A stretch of 40,978 bases of DNA from the NCBI GenBank assembly GCA_038250135.1, contig JBBSCP010000001.1, positions 1 to 40,978 of the forward strand. The letters run 5' to 3'. Of the stretch, positions 17,741 through 24,495 are shown one piece after another (position 1 is the first letter of the stretch; the number at the start of each line of letters is the position of its first letter). The notes beneath the pieces are model-generated. The model worked only from the letters and a program-made list of their open reading frames with translations, made no database searches and was not told where the DNA came from. The DNA is from Falsiroseomonas sp038250135. GTDB lineage: Bacteria; Pseudomonadota; Alphaproteobacteria; Acetobacterales; Acetobacteraceae. Position numbers and translations under genes: made by a program.

Positions 17741-19953
17741 TCGCCGAGTGTCGCGCTGCCACTCACCGTGCGCCAGCCGACATTGACCACGCTGGCCGAG
17801 GGCGCATCCAGCGTCACCTCGAAGACCGCGCGCCGAGATGCCTCGACTGCATCGGGCAGCAGCGGCTCAAGGGCGGCGATCTTGTTCGCCAACACCGTGC
17901 GCCAGTCATCGGCGAGAATGCCGCCGGTGTCGGAGGAGTTCGGGTTCCACGACCACCAGGCGAAGGAAGGCCCGATCTCGGCATGGTCGACCGTGCCGTT
18001 GTTGTCGGTATCGCCCAGCAGGTAGCTGCTCAGCGCATCGAACCAGGCGAGGTCCCTGGACTGCGTCAGGCGTGAGCCCCATTCGCCGAGCAGCACGGGG
18101 GCGATGTTCTCGCTCCAGAGATAGCCCCAGAACTTGTCGAAGACGTCGGGCAGGTTGGCCGGGAAGTTGGCTGCATAGAAGAACGGCTGCGGGTAGATCG
18201 AGTCGGGGTAGTCGTGCGGCGAATAGACCAGCTTGTTGTCGAGGACGAGATCGACCGGCCGGTCGCGCGCACCCAGCAGATTGCCGCCCCACCAATAGGA
18301 TTCGCCGGCGTGCGAAGCCACGCCCTCGACGACGATCAGCCAGTCGGGGTTCACGGCGTGGATCGCGTTGCCCGCGCGTTCCGCGGCACTGGCCCAGGCA
18401 CCCCAGGTCGCGCCGTGCGGTTCGTTGTTGAGGTCGGCGCCGATCACGGTGGGGTTGCCGCGATAGCGTGAGGCGAGGTCCTCCCACAAGTCGATCCAGC
18501 GCGCCTCGGTGAAGCGGCCATCATACCACAGGCCATTGCCGTTCGGCCCGTCGCCGGCGGCGCTGCGGTGGTGGTCGAGCAGGATGCGCAGCCCGATTTC
18601 GCCGGCATAGCCGACGATCTTGTCCATGATCTGCTGCGAGTTCAGGCCGACTAGGTCCGGGTTGCGGCTGAAATCGATGCCGTTCGGCGTGCCGTTCTCC
18701 TGGATCGCCTGGGCCGAGAAAGGCAGGCGGATGGCGTTGAAGCCCTGCTCCGCCATCTGGTCCATCATGTCCTGCCAATTGCGCGCATGCAGCCCATGCG
18801 GCGCCATGGTCGCGGTTTCCATCCCGAACCAGTTCACCGCGGCGATGCGCACCGGCGTGCCGGTGGCGTCGATGATCTGGTTGCCGCGGGTCGAGAGCAC
18901 GCCCTGCAACGCCTGGCTCTCACCCACATCGCCCTCGGTCACAGGTGCCGCATCGGCGATGCTGATACGCGGCAGGTCGTTGTTGCGAATGGTGCCGATG
19001 GCCTCGCCATCCGCGATGACGCCGCGCAGCGGGTCGTGCAGTCGCACGAGGAAGGTCTCATCCGCTTCGGCGAGACGGTCGCCGCGCACGGCGATGGAGA
19101 TGATCTTCCCCGCCTCCCCCGCCGCGAAGGTGATGCCGCCGGTCCGCCCGGTGTAGTCCGAACCGGACAGCGCCGTGATGTCGGCCGTGCTGAACTTCAC
19201 CGCAACGCTGCTGGTCGCGGCCTGCGAGAGGGAGATGGTGAAGCGCATCATCGCCTGGCCGGCATCGCCTTCGATCAACGCGGCATCGTCGATGCTGATG
19301 CGCGGCGCATCGTCATCGGTGATGATGCCGGCGGCGACGCTGTCCGACACCGTGGCGCCGGTCACCTGGCTGAGCCGCAGCGTCAGGCGCTCGACATTCT
19401 CGATCGCGGCGTCATCGGTCAGCGCGATGCGGATCTCCTTGCGCGTCTCACCGGGTGCGAAGGTGAACGGCGCGGCCAGCGCAGTATAGTCGAAGCGGGC
19501 CTTCGCCGTGCCGGCCTCGGTCGCCACGCGGAACTGCACGGCGGTGGTGCTGGCATGGGAAAGGGTGGCCACGAAGACAAGGAAGCCATCATTCTCGACC
19601 GCCGCCGCATCGGCGATGCTCAACACGGGCGGCGCCGGCGGCAGGGGAGGCGCGGCTTCGGCCGGGCTGAGCAGGAAACCGGCGGGGTCGGGTTGCGGCG
19701 TGGCGTTCAAGGCGGTGAAGCCAAACTCCACACTCCCTCCAGCCGCCACCTCGGCGGTCCAGCTCGCGCTGCGGACCAGGTAGCGGCTGCCCGTGTGGCT
19801 GACGATCTCGGCGCCCCAGATGTTCACGATCTCGAAGCCCGCGTCGAAGGCGAGCATCCAGCCCGAGAGCTGCGCGTCCGGCCGCAGGGAGATGTGCCCG
19901 ACGAGTCCTTGGCCCCAATCATCGGAACGGCGAAAGCGGAAGCTGGTGGGCAT
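17518..19953 (-). CDS. Secreted GH5 cellulase with CBM2 and Calx-beta domains
   Basis: An 811-aa beta-glucanase, probably acting on cellulose outside the cell. ATG 19953 is preceded by GAGG at good spacing; a longer TTG-start version is less likely. Domains: CBM2-type cellulose-binding module (3-90), Pro/Ala linker (91-110), Calx-beta (111-215), Calx-beta (218-327), first strand of a third Calx-beta (329-346), GH5 barrel (about 350-690), and the remainder of that Calx-beta (705-798). GH5 residues: acid/base E511 in LNNEPHG, nucleophile E624 in LLGEWGS, H461/H462 and H580. A canonical EF-hand loop, DTDNNGTVDHAE (648-659), lies inside the catalytic domain. There is no N-terminal signal peptide, so type I secretion is inferred. 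The 3' end overlaps the convergent TPR gene by 223 bp. Cleavage of beta-1,4-glucan is a family-level inference. Confidence 0.9.
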   Translation of the reverse strand: MPTSFRFRRSDDWGQGLVGHISLRPDAQLSGWMLAFDAGFEIVNIWGAEIVSHTGSRYLVRSASWTAEVAAGGSVEFGFTALNATPQPDPAGFLLSPAEAAPPLPPAPPVLSIADAAAVENDGFLVFVATLSHASTTAVQFRVATEAGTAKARFDYTALAAPFTFAPGETRKEIRIALTDDAAIENVERLTLRLSQVTGATVSDSVAAGIITDDDAPRISIDDAALIEGDAGQAMMRFTISLSQAATSSVAVKFSTADITALSGSDYTGRTGGITFAAGEAGKIISIAVRGDRLAEADETFLVRLHDPLRGVIADGEAIGTIRNNDLPRISIADAAPVTEGDVGESQALQGVLSTRGNQIIDATGTPVRIAAVNWFGMETATMAPHGLHARNWQDMMDQMAEQGFNAIRLPFSAQAIQENGTPNGIDFSRNPDLVGLNSQQIMDKIVGYAGEIGLRILLDHHRSAAGDGPNGNGLWYDGRFTEARWIDLWEDLASRYRGNPTVIGADLNNEPHGATWGAWASAAERAGNAIHAVNPDWLIVVEGVASHAGESYWWGGNLLGARDRPVDLVLDNKLVYSPHDYPDSIYPQPFFYAANFPANLPDVFDKFWGYLWSENIAPVLLGEWGSRLTQSRDLAWFDALSSYLLGDTDNNGTVDHAEIGPSFAWWSWNPNSSDTGGILADDWRTVLANKIAALEPLLPDAVEASRRAVFEVTLDAPSASVVNVGWRTVSGSATLGDYVAATGTLNFAPGETRKTVEILLRADDVTEATESFSVQLTTVEGAIFADRLGIAQILDDDGLAAARIASDWAI

Positions 19954-19993
19954 GCGGGGACCTCGACAACACGTAGAATTTTCCGAATCGTTT

Positions 19994-20008
19994 ATCTCAA
20001 ATTGAGAT
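19994..20008. promoter_or_regulatory. Perfect palindrome upstream of the GH5 gene (possible operator)
   Basis: ATCTCAA-A-TTGAGAT is a perfect 7+1+7 inverted repeat located 41-55 bp upstream of the GH5 start, in an AT-rich stretch. Size and place fit a dimeric repressor or activator site; the cognate regulator is not identifiable here. Confidence 0.35.
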
Positions 20009-20045
20009 TCGTTCAGCAAGTTTCAATTATGATATTGTTGTCACT

Positions 20046-20080
20046 TTTTGTCGTGCGCTCGGCGACATCCGACGACAAAA
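20046..20080. repeat. 9-bp inverted repeat at the broken end of the M81 pseudogene
   Basis: TTTTGTCGT (20046-20054) and ACGACAAAA (20072-20080) are perfect inverted copies separated by 17 bp. They lie 6 bp beyond the last recognisable codons of the decayed M81 gene. The arms are not followed by a T-run on either strand, so a terminator is not convincing; they may mark a deletion or insertion junction. Confidence 0.4.
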
Positions 20081-20085
20081 GCAGC

Positions 20086-20756
20086 TCAGGCCGTGCGCCA
20101 CCGCAGCGGCACGTGACGAAACGGCAGCGCCGCGAGGTCGAGCGCCGCCGGACCCGGGCAATCACAGTCCACAATGGCGCTGCACCGCCCGGCAAAGGCC
20201 GCGCGGAAATGGTTCTTCGCCTTGTTCGCCAGCAGCCGCAGCGCGCGCGTCGCGGTCTCGGCCATGTCGAGATGCGGGTAGGTGCGACAGACGCTCGCGC
20301 CATCCAGCAGCGTCGCGATCTCGGGCGCCAAGTTGCCGTGGAAGTCGAAGCTGGCGACGAGGGGAGGCACGCCGAGCGCCGCGCGCACGGCGCGAATGAT
20401 GGCGAGGTCCGCCGCCGGCTCACCTGCTGCGACTCAGGCGCCTTGCAGGGAGAGATGGACGCCAACCCCACTCCCGCCCGAGGCGAGCCCTTGCAGCACC
20501 TCGTCCAGCCAGCCGCGAAAAGCCTGCTCCGTCAGCGGCCCGCCGGGCTGGGCGGAAGTGCAGCGCAGCACCGTCGCCTGCCAGTCGGGCCGAGTGGCGA
20601 GGAAGGCCGCGAGGCCGCCGAGCTCCGTCGCGGTGCCAGCATGGCGCGCCAGCACCTCCGGCCCCGCGCCCCATTCGCGGGAACGCAGCGCGGCAACGCC
20701 GGTGGGGGAGAAGAATTGCCCTCGAACCAAAGCCGAGCGAGCGCGATTTTTGTCAT
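20086..20756 (-). pseudogene. Decayed M81-family (MlrC-like) metallopeptidase
   Basis: Read leftwards from ATG 20756 the frame gives MTKIALARLWFEGNS, the usual M81 N-terminus. One T appears lost near 20715 (EGNSFSPTG expected), shifting the frame. The shifted frame continues TGVAALRSREWGAGPEVLAR to VGVHLSLQGA, where a TGA (20434-20436) interrupts; the same frame then resumes with LAIIRAVRAALGVPPLV, SFDFHGNLAPEIATLLDG and RTYPHLDMAETATRALRLL, all M81 landmarks. Similarity stops near 20086 at PLRWRTA, so about half of a family protein of roughly 490 aa is missing. MlrC-type enzymes are associated with cyclic-peptide or peptide-like amide degradation. Frameshift, nonsense and deletion together make function very unlikely. 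It is divergent from the TAXI gene. Confidence 0.85.
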
Positions 20757-20787
20757 GACGGCAGCCTATCGCGGGTCCAGCATGCGG

Positions 20788-20831
20788 CCAGCCCTCTCCC
20801 AGCCCTCTCCCAGCCCTCTCCCAGCCTTCTC
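20788..20831 (+). repeat. Four tandem copies of an 11-bp unit
   Basis: CCAGCCCTCTC occurs four times head to tail, the last copy with one change (CCAGCCTTCTC). The array ends 13 bp before the TAXI gene start and lies in the divergent region with the M81 pseudogene. It could vary in copy number by slippage and alter promoter or leader spacing. Confidence 0.8.
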
Positions 20832-20844
20832 AAGGACCACTCGC

Positions 20845-21777
20845 ATGCACCGACGCAAGCTGCTCGCCGCCCCGCTCGCCCTCTCGGCGTGGCCGGCACT
20901 GGCCCAGGAGGCTCCCTTGACGCTCTACACCGCCGGCTCCGGCAGCGCCTTTTTGCCTTATGGCGAGGGCTTGGCGGCCTTCCTCGCGCGCCAGGGCGTC
21001 GCGCTCAACGTCGCACGCAGCGCCGGTTCGCTCGAAAACCTGGCCAAGGCGGAGGATGATGCGAACGCGCTCGGCACCGCCTTCCTCGGCTCCGCGGCCG
21101 ATGCGGTGGCGGGCACGCCAGCGGCAGGCGGGCGGGTGCATGGCCGCGTGCGCGCGCTGTTCCCGATGTACGAGACCAGCTTCCAGGTGGCCGCGCTGCG
21201 CACCTCGGGCTTGACCACCATCCCTGGCCTCGCCGGCAAGCGCGTCGGCGCCGGGCCGGCGCGGGGCCCCGCCGAGGTGTTCTTCCGTGCGGCGCTGGCG
21301 GCGGCGGGGATCGAGGCGCAGATCGTCCCTGGCGACCCGGCCGCCTTGGCCACGGCATTGGCGCGGGGCGAGATCGACGCGCTCTGGCAGGGTGCCATCG
21401 TGCCCATCCCCTCGCTGGTCGCGGCGCAGGCGCAGGCGGATGCGATCGTCTTCGGGCTCGACGCCGCCTTGGTGGCCGCGGTGGTGGCCCGACTGCCCTA
21501 TCTGGCACCGACGACGCTGCCGCCCGGCACCTATCGGGACCAGACGGCGCCGATCCTGTCCTTCGCCGCCTGGAACTTCGTCGTCGGCAATGCCGCGCTA
21601 CCGGAGGCGCGCGCCCATGCGCTGACCCGTGCCGCGCTTTCGGCCGTCAACCCGGCGCTGGAAATCCACCCGAGCGCCGGCGGCACTGTCGCGGCGAATG
21701 CGCCCGCCAACAGCGTGCTGCCCTTCCATCCCGGCGCCCTTCGCTACTACGCCGAGCGCGGCATCACCGTGCGTTAG
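20845..21777 (+). CDS. TAXI-family TRAP transporter solute-binding protein
   Basis: A 310-aa periplasmic protein with a signal peptide of about 20 residues (MHRRKLLAAPLALSAWPALA). The TAXI pattern follows: LTLYTAGSGSAFLPYGEGLA, GVALNVARSAGSLENLAK, the GLAGKRVGAGPARGPAEVFF segment, ALARGEIDALWQG and the C-terminal HPGALRYYAERG. It would bind a small carboxylate or amino-acid-like ligand for a TRAP membrane complex. No fused TAXI-type large permease lies nearby; the dctQM pair 11 kb away belongs to a DctP-type system. ATG 20845 is used because the signal peptide starts there. It overlaps the convergent YpfJ-like gene by 14 bp. Pairing with the M81 pseudogene suggests the ligand was once a product or substrate of that enzyme. 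Confidence 0.85.
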   Translation: MHRRKLLAAPLALSAWPALAQEAPLTLYTAGSGSAFLPYGEGLAAFLARQGVALNVARSAGSLENLAKAEDDANALGTAFLGSAADAVAGTPAAGGRVHGRVRALFPMYETSFQVAALRTSGLTTIPGLAGKRVGAGPARGPAEVFFRAALAAAGIEAQIVPGDPAALATALARGEIDALWQGAIVPIPSLVAAQAQADAIVFGLDAALVAAVVARLPYLAPTTLPPGTYRDQTAPILSFAAWNFVVGNAALPEARAHALTRAALSAVNPALEIHPSAGGTVAANAPANSVLPFHPGALRYYAERGITVR

Positions 21778-22612
21778 TCGCGAAGGTATCGCAGGCTTCG
21801 AGGCGGCCGGTGTCGAGGCCCGTCTTGAACCAGCGCATCCGCTGCGCCGCACTGCCATGGGTGAAGCTGTCTGGCGTGACGCGGCGGCCGGCGCTTTGCT
21901 GCATCCGGTCATCACCCACCGCGGCGGCGGCGTTCAGCCCTTCCTCGATGTCGCCGGGTTCGAGGATGCCCCGCGCGTCCTGGGCACGCCGCGCCCAGAG
22001 CCCGGCGAGGCAATCCGCCTGCAGCTCGATCCGCACCTGCCGCGCATTCGCCCCCTCACGCCCGCCTTCGGCGCGGGCGAGTAGGCCAAGCTGGTTCTGC
22101 ACATGGTGGCCAACCTCATGCGCGATCACATAGGCGGCGGCGAAATCGCCCGGCGCGCCCAGGCGCCGCTGCAGTTCCGCGAGGAAATCGAGGTCGATGT
22201 AAACGCGGCTGTCGCCGGGACAGTAGAACGGCCCAACGGCCGCCTGCGCCATGCCGCAGGCGCTGTCCACCGCGCCGGTGAACAGCACCAGCCGCGGCTC
22301 GACATAGCGTTGGCCGCGCGCGGCGAAGATCGGATTCCAGACATCCTCGGTTTCGGCGAGGACGCGCCGGACGAACCGCGCGCCCTCGTCATTGGCCGGC
22401 GGCGCGGCACGCTCCGTGCGCTCGGTCGCGACGGGTGCGCCGCCCTGGGTCATGCCCGCCTGATCCAGCATCACGGTGGGATCGACGCCCAGCAGCAGCG
22501 CGATCACCACCAGCACGACGCTGCCGATGCCGCCGCCGATGGCGAGCCCGCCCCGGCGCGACCCGCGCCGGTCCTCCACATTGCCGCTCTCGCGCCCGTC
22601 CTCGAGCCGCAT
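21764..22612 (-). CDS. ypfJ: YpfJ-like neutral zinc metallopeptidase
   Basis: A 282-aa member of the YpfJ/zinc metallopeptidase family. MRLEDGRESGNVEDRRG is the family's typical N-terminus, followed by one membrane segment (about 22-43), so the catalytic part should face the periplasm. The zinc motif HEVGHH is at 165-170 with the likely third ligand E197 in IELQADCLAG; the upstream YIDLDFLAEL and FYCPGDSRVY segments are also characteristic. ATG 22612 is preferred over an upstream TTG because GAGGG lies about 9 nt before it. It is the last gene of the minus-strand group 24425-21764, 52 bp after the racemase-like gene, and overlaps the TAXI gene tail by 14 bp. Its substrate is unknown. Confidence 0.88.
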   Translation of the reverse strand: MRLEDGRESGNVEDRRGSRRGGLAIGGGIGSVVLVVIALLLGVDPTVMLDQAGMTQGGAPVATERTERAAPPANDEGARFVRRVLAETEDVWNPIFAARGQRYVEPRLVLFTGAVDSACGMAQAAVGPFYCPGDSRVYIDLDFLAELQRRLGAPGDFAAAYVIAHEVGHHVQNQLGLLARAEGGREGANARQVRIELQADCLAGLWARRAQDARGILEPGDIEEGLNAAAAVGDDRMQQSAGRRVTPDSFTHGSAAQRMRWFKTGLDTGRLEACDTFATNAR

Positions 22613-22664
22613 TCGCAAATCCCTCGCACATCCGCGAAAACAACGCGGAAGGCCGGGGGAAGTT

Positions 22665-23396
22665 TCAGCCGCCCTTGAGCAACGCGCTCAACGCCTCCGA
22701 CAGCCCAAGCGCGGCGCGGCCCTGCGGCGCGGCGTAGCTGCCCGCGCACGGCTTCGGCACGCCGAGCGCCACCAGCATCTCGGCGAGCTTGACGCCGCAG
22801 GTGACGCCATCCAGCAGCGGCAAGGGCGAGCGGTCCTGCAACAGCCGGTCCATGCCCGCCAGCACCGCGCCGGCCAGCACCACGCTGTCGCAGCGCTCGG
22901 CCATCGCGGTCACGGCTTCCAGCACGGCGCGCGCCGTGCCGTCCGGGTCGGCCAGCACCTGCTGCGGCGTGAGGGCGATGCCGCGCACCTCGGCGCAGCG
23001 CGCCGCCAGCCCATGCCGCGCCACCAGCTCCTCATAGGGCTTCACCTGGCCGAGCGTGAGCACGCCGAAGCTGCCACCCAGCAGGCAGGCGGTGAGGCAG
23101 GCGGCCTCGGTCATGCCGACCACCGGGCAGGGCATGAGCTGCCGCGCCGCCTCCAGCGCCGTGTCATGGCTGACCGCCAGCACCACCGCATCGACGCGCC
23201 CGGCATGTTCGGCCAGCGTCTCGAGCAGCGCATGGGCGGCGATGGCGTTCTCGACGCGGGTCGAGATCACCACCGGGCCGAAGCTCGGCGTGGCGCCGAC
23301 GACGACAGTGCCGATGCCCGCCGCCTGACGCGCCGTGGCGACGCAGGTCGCGGTGATGGCCTCGGTGGTGTTCGCATTCGCGACCAGGATGCGCAT
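22665..23396 (-). CDS. Asp/Glu/hydantoin racemase-superfamily protein lacking the usual catalytic cysteines
   Basis: A 243-aa protein of the Asp/Glu/hydantoin racemase superfamily: MRILVANANTTEAIT start, VVGATPSFGPVVISTRVENA, LEAARQLMPCPVVGMTEAA, GSFGVLTLGQ, and LPLLDGVTCGVKLAE near the end. Where typical members have a catalytic Cys after the second strand, this one has S76 (LAVSHDTALEAAR), and the second Cys site reads LAGAVLAGM (about 174-182). A two-cysteine racemase reaction is therefore doubtful; decarboxylase or isomerase members of the superfamily are alternatives. It starts 3 bp after the stop of the TauD-like gene, so the two are co-transcribed. Family is confident, reaction unknown. 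Confidence 0.82.
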   Translation of the reverse strand: MRILVANANTTEAITATCVATARQAAGIGTVVVGATPSFGPVVISTRVENAIAAHALLETLAEHAGRVDAVVLAVSHDTALEAARQLMPCPVVGMTEAACLTACLLGGSFGVLTLGQVKPYEELVARHGLAARCAEVRGIALTPQQVLADPDGTARAVLEAVTAMAERCDSVVLAGAVLAGMDRLLQDRSPLPLLDGVTCGVKLAEMLVALGVPKPCAGSYAAPQGRAALGLSEALSALLKGG

Positions 23397-23399
23397 GGC

Positions 23400-24425
23400 C
23401 TACCCCCCCACCATGCCCGGCCCAGGAGCAGGGTTCGGCGCTTCACCCAGCGTCACCAACCCGCCCGGCAGGGCGCGTGAATTGGTCGTCAGCAGCATCA
23501 GTCGCAGCGCCTGGCGCATTGGCGTGGCGTCGGCAGGCTCACCCGCGGACTCGGCCCGGCGCTTCCAGACCTGGAGCGGGTTGAACAGCAGCACGTCACC
23601 CGGCCGGACCTCGATCCGCAGCGCGAGGCCGGGTTCGGCGCAGATGGCGTCGAGCAGATCCAGCGCCTCGACCTGTGCGGCGGTCAGGCGTGGCGTCTCC
23701 GGCAGGCGCTGCGCGGCGTCGATCGCATCGCGCGCATAGCGGCCGATGAAGGCGCCCGAGGCGGTGGAGAAGACCGGCAAATCCACCACGCCCGCCGCGC
23801 CGGGCACGGCATGCGGCAGCGGACGGTAGAGCAATTCGAGCGCGGCACGGTCGCGCTTCATCAGCTCATTGTGCACGCTCGCCGCGGCGACGAGCATTGC
23901 GGGATCGACATCCGATGGCTGGCGAAGCACCAACAGCGCCACGATGTCCGCCGCATCGGCGTGGAAGCGCCAGCGCAGCGCGCCCCCTGCCGGGCTGTCG
24001 AGACGCTGCACGAGGCCCGGCCCCGGCCCCTGCCCCGGCCCCTGCCCAGGACCCGGCCCAGGCCCCGGCCCAGGCCCCGGCGGGACCACGGCGCGGCCAA
24101 GATGCGCGCCGAGCGCGGCCAGCACCGCCTCCAGCCTTGCCTCGCCAAGGCGTTCCAGCGGCAGGGCGCGCAGCAGCACCAGGCCGCGGCCGGTGTCCAG
24201 CCGCTGTACCACATCGCGCAGCACCACACCGAGGCTCGGCAGCGGCGCCTCCGACACCTGCAGGGGCGCGCGGCCGCCGAGCGCTGCCACCGCCGCCTCC
24301 AGCTCCGTCGCGTGATCGGCGCCGAGCGGCACCATCCAATCGGCCGGGCGCAGATCGGTGGCGCGCCAGGCGGCGGGACCGGCCTGGGGAACCAGGCGCG
24401 GGCGGGGGGGTGCGGTGCCACTCAT
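23400..24425 (-). CDS. TauD/TfdA-like Fe(II)/2-oxoglutarate dioxygenase-fold protein with a Pro-Gly repeat
   Basis: A 341-aa cytosolic protein of the TauD/TfdA superfamily. The N-terminal half carries the LGVVLRDVVQRLDTGRGLVLLRALPLERL segment of the family. Iron-ligand residues H155 and D157 are present in RWRFHADAADIVALLVLRQP, and a C-terminal Arg (R304 or R308, MRQALRLML) could bind 2-oxoglutarate. The distal iron histidine, normally in a segment like VLHRRTAF, is replaced: the text reads NPLQVWKRRAE with K288. Residues 116-137 are a Pro-Gly(-Gln) repeat in place of the usual loop before the HxD motif. The start at 24425 (or ATG 24446, 7 codons longer) has GGGTGGG upstream. It is first gene of an operon with the racemase-like and YpfJ-like genes. 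Substrate unknown; activity uncertain because of the missing ligand. Confidence 0.75.
   Translation of the reverse strand: MSGTAPPRPRLVPQAGPAAWRATDLRPADWMVPLGADHATELEAAVAALGGRAPLQVSEAPLPSLGVVLRDVVQRLDTGRGLVLLRALPLERLGEARLEAVLAALGAHLGRAVVPPGPGPGPGPGPGQGPGQGPGPGLVQRLDSPAGGALRWRFHADAADIVALLVLRQPSDVDPAMLVAAASVHNELMKRDRAALELLYRPLPHAVPGAAGVVDLPVFSTASGAFIGRYARDAIDAAQRLPETPRLTAAQVEALDLLDAICAEPGLALRIEVRPGDVLLFNPLQVWKRRAESAGEPADATPMRQALRLMLLTTNSRALPGGLVTLGEAPNPAPGPGMVGG
24015..24080 (-). repeat. Hexanucleotide Pro-Gly coding repeat
   Basis: About eleven imperfect 6-bp units (GGCCCC/GGCCCA/TGCCCC type on the plus strand) encode residues 116-137 of the dioxygenase-like protein, mostly Pro-Gly with two Gln. 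Such a tract is prone to length change by slippage in steps of two residues without breaking the frame. Confidence 0.8.
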
Positions 24426-24495
24426 CCCACCCACCCTAGCAGGCATGGCGCGCTGTGCCACACTGTCCCCTGGCCAGCCTGACCGGAGATCGCCC

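Noticed and set aside
20086..20388. C-terminal M81 fragment considered as a separate small gene
   Set aside because: It is in the same frame as the upstream fragment, separated by a single TGA, and covers internal M81 sequence without its own ribosome-binding site; best explained as pseudogene.
18787..20844. N-terminal extension of the TAXI frame across the cellulase gene
   Set aside because: The frame is open by chance for about 690 codons antisense to the GH5 gene; the real signal peptide begins at 20845.
24000..24100. GC-rich repeat considered as a CRISPR or minisatellite array
   Set aside because: Units are 6 bp, contiguous, in frame and encode Pro-Gly; there are no spacers.
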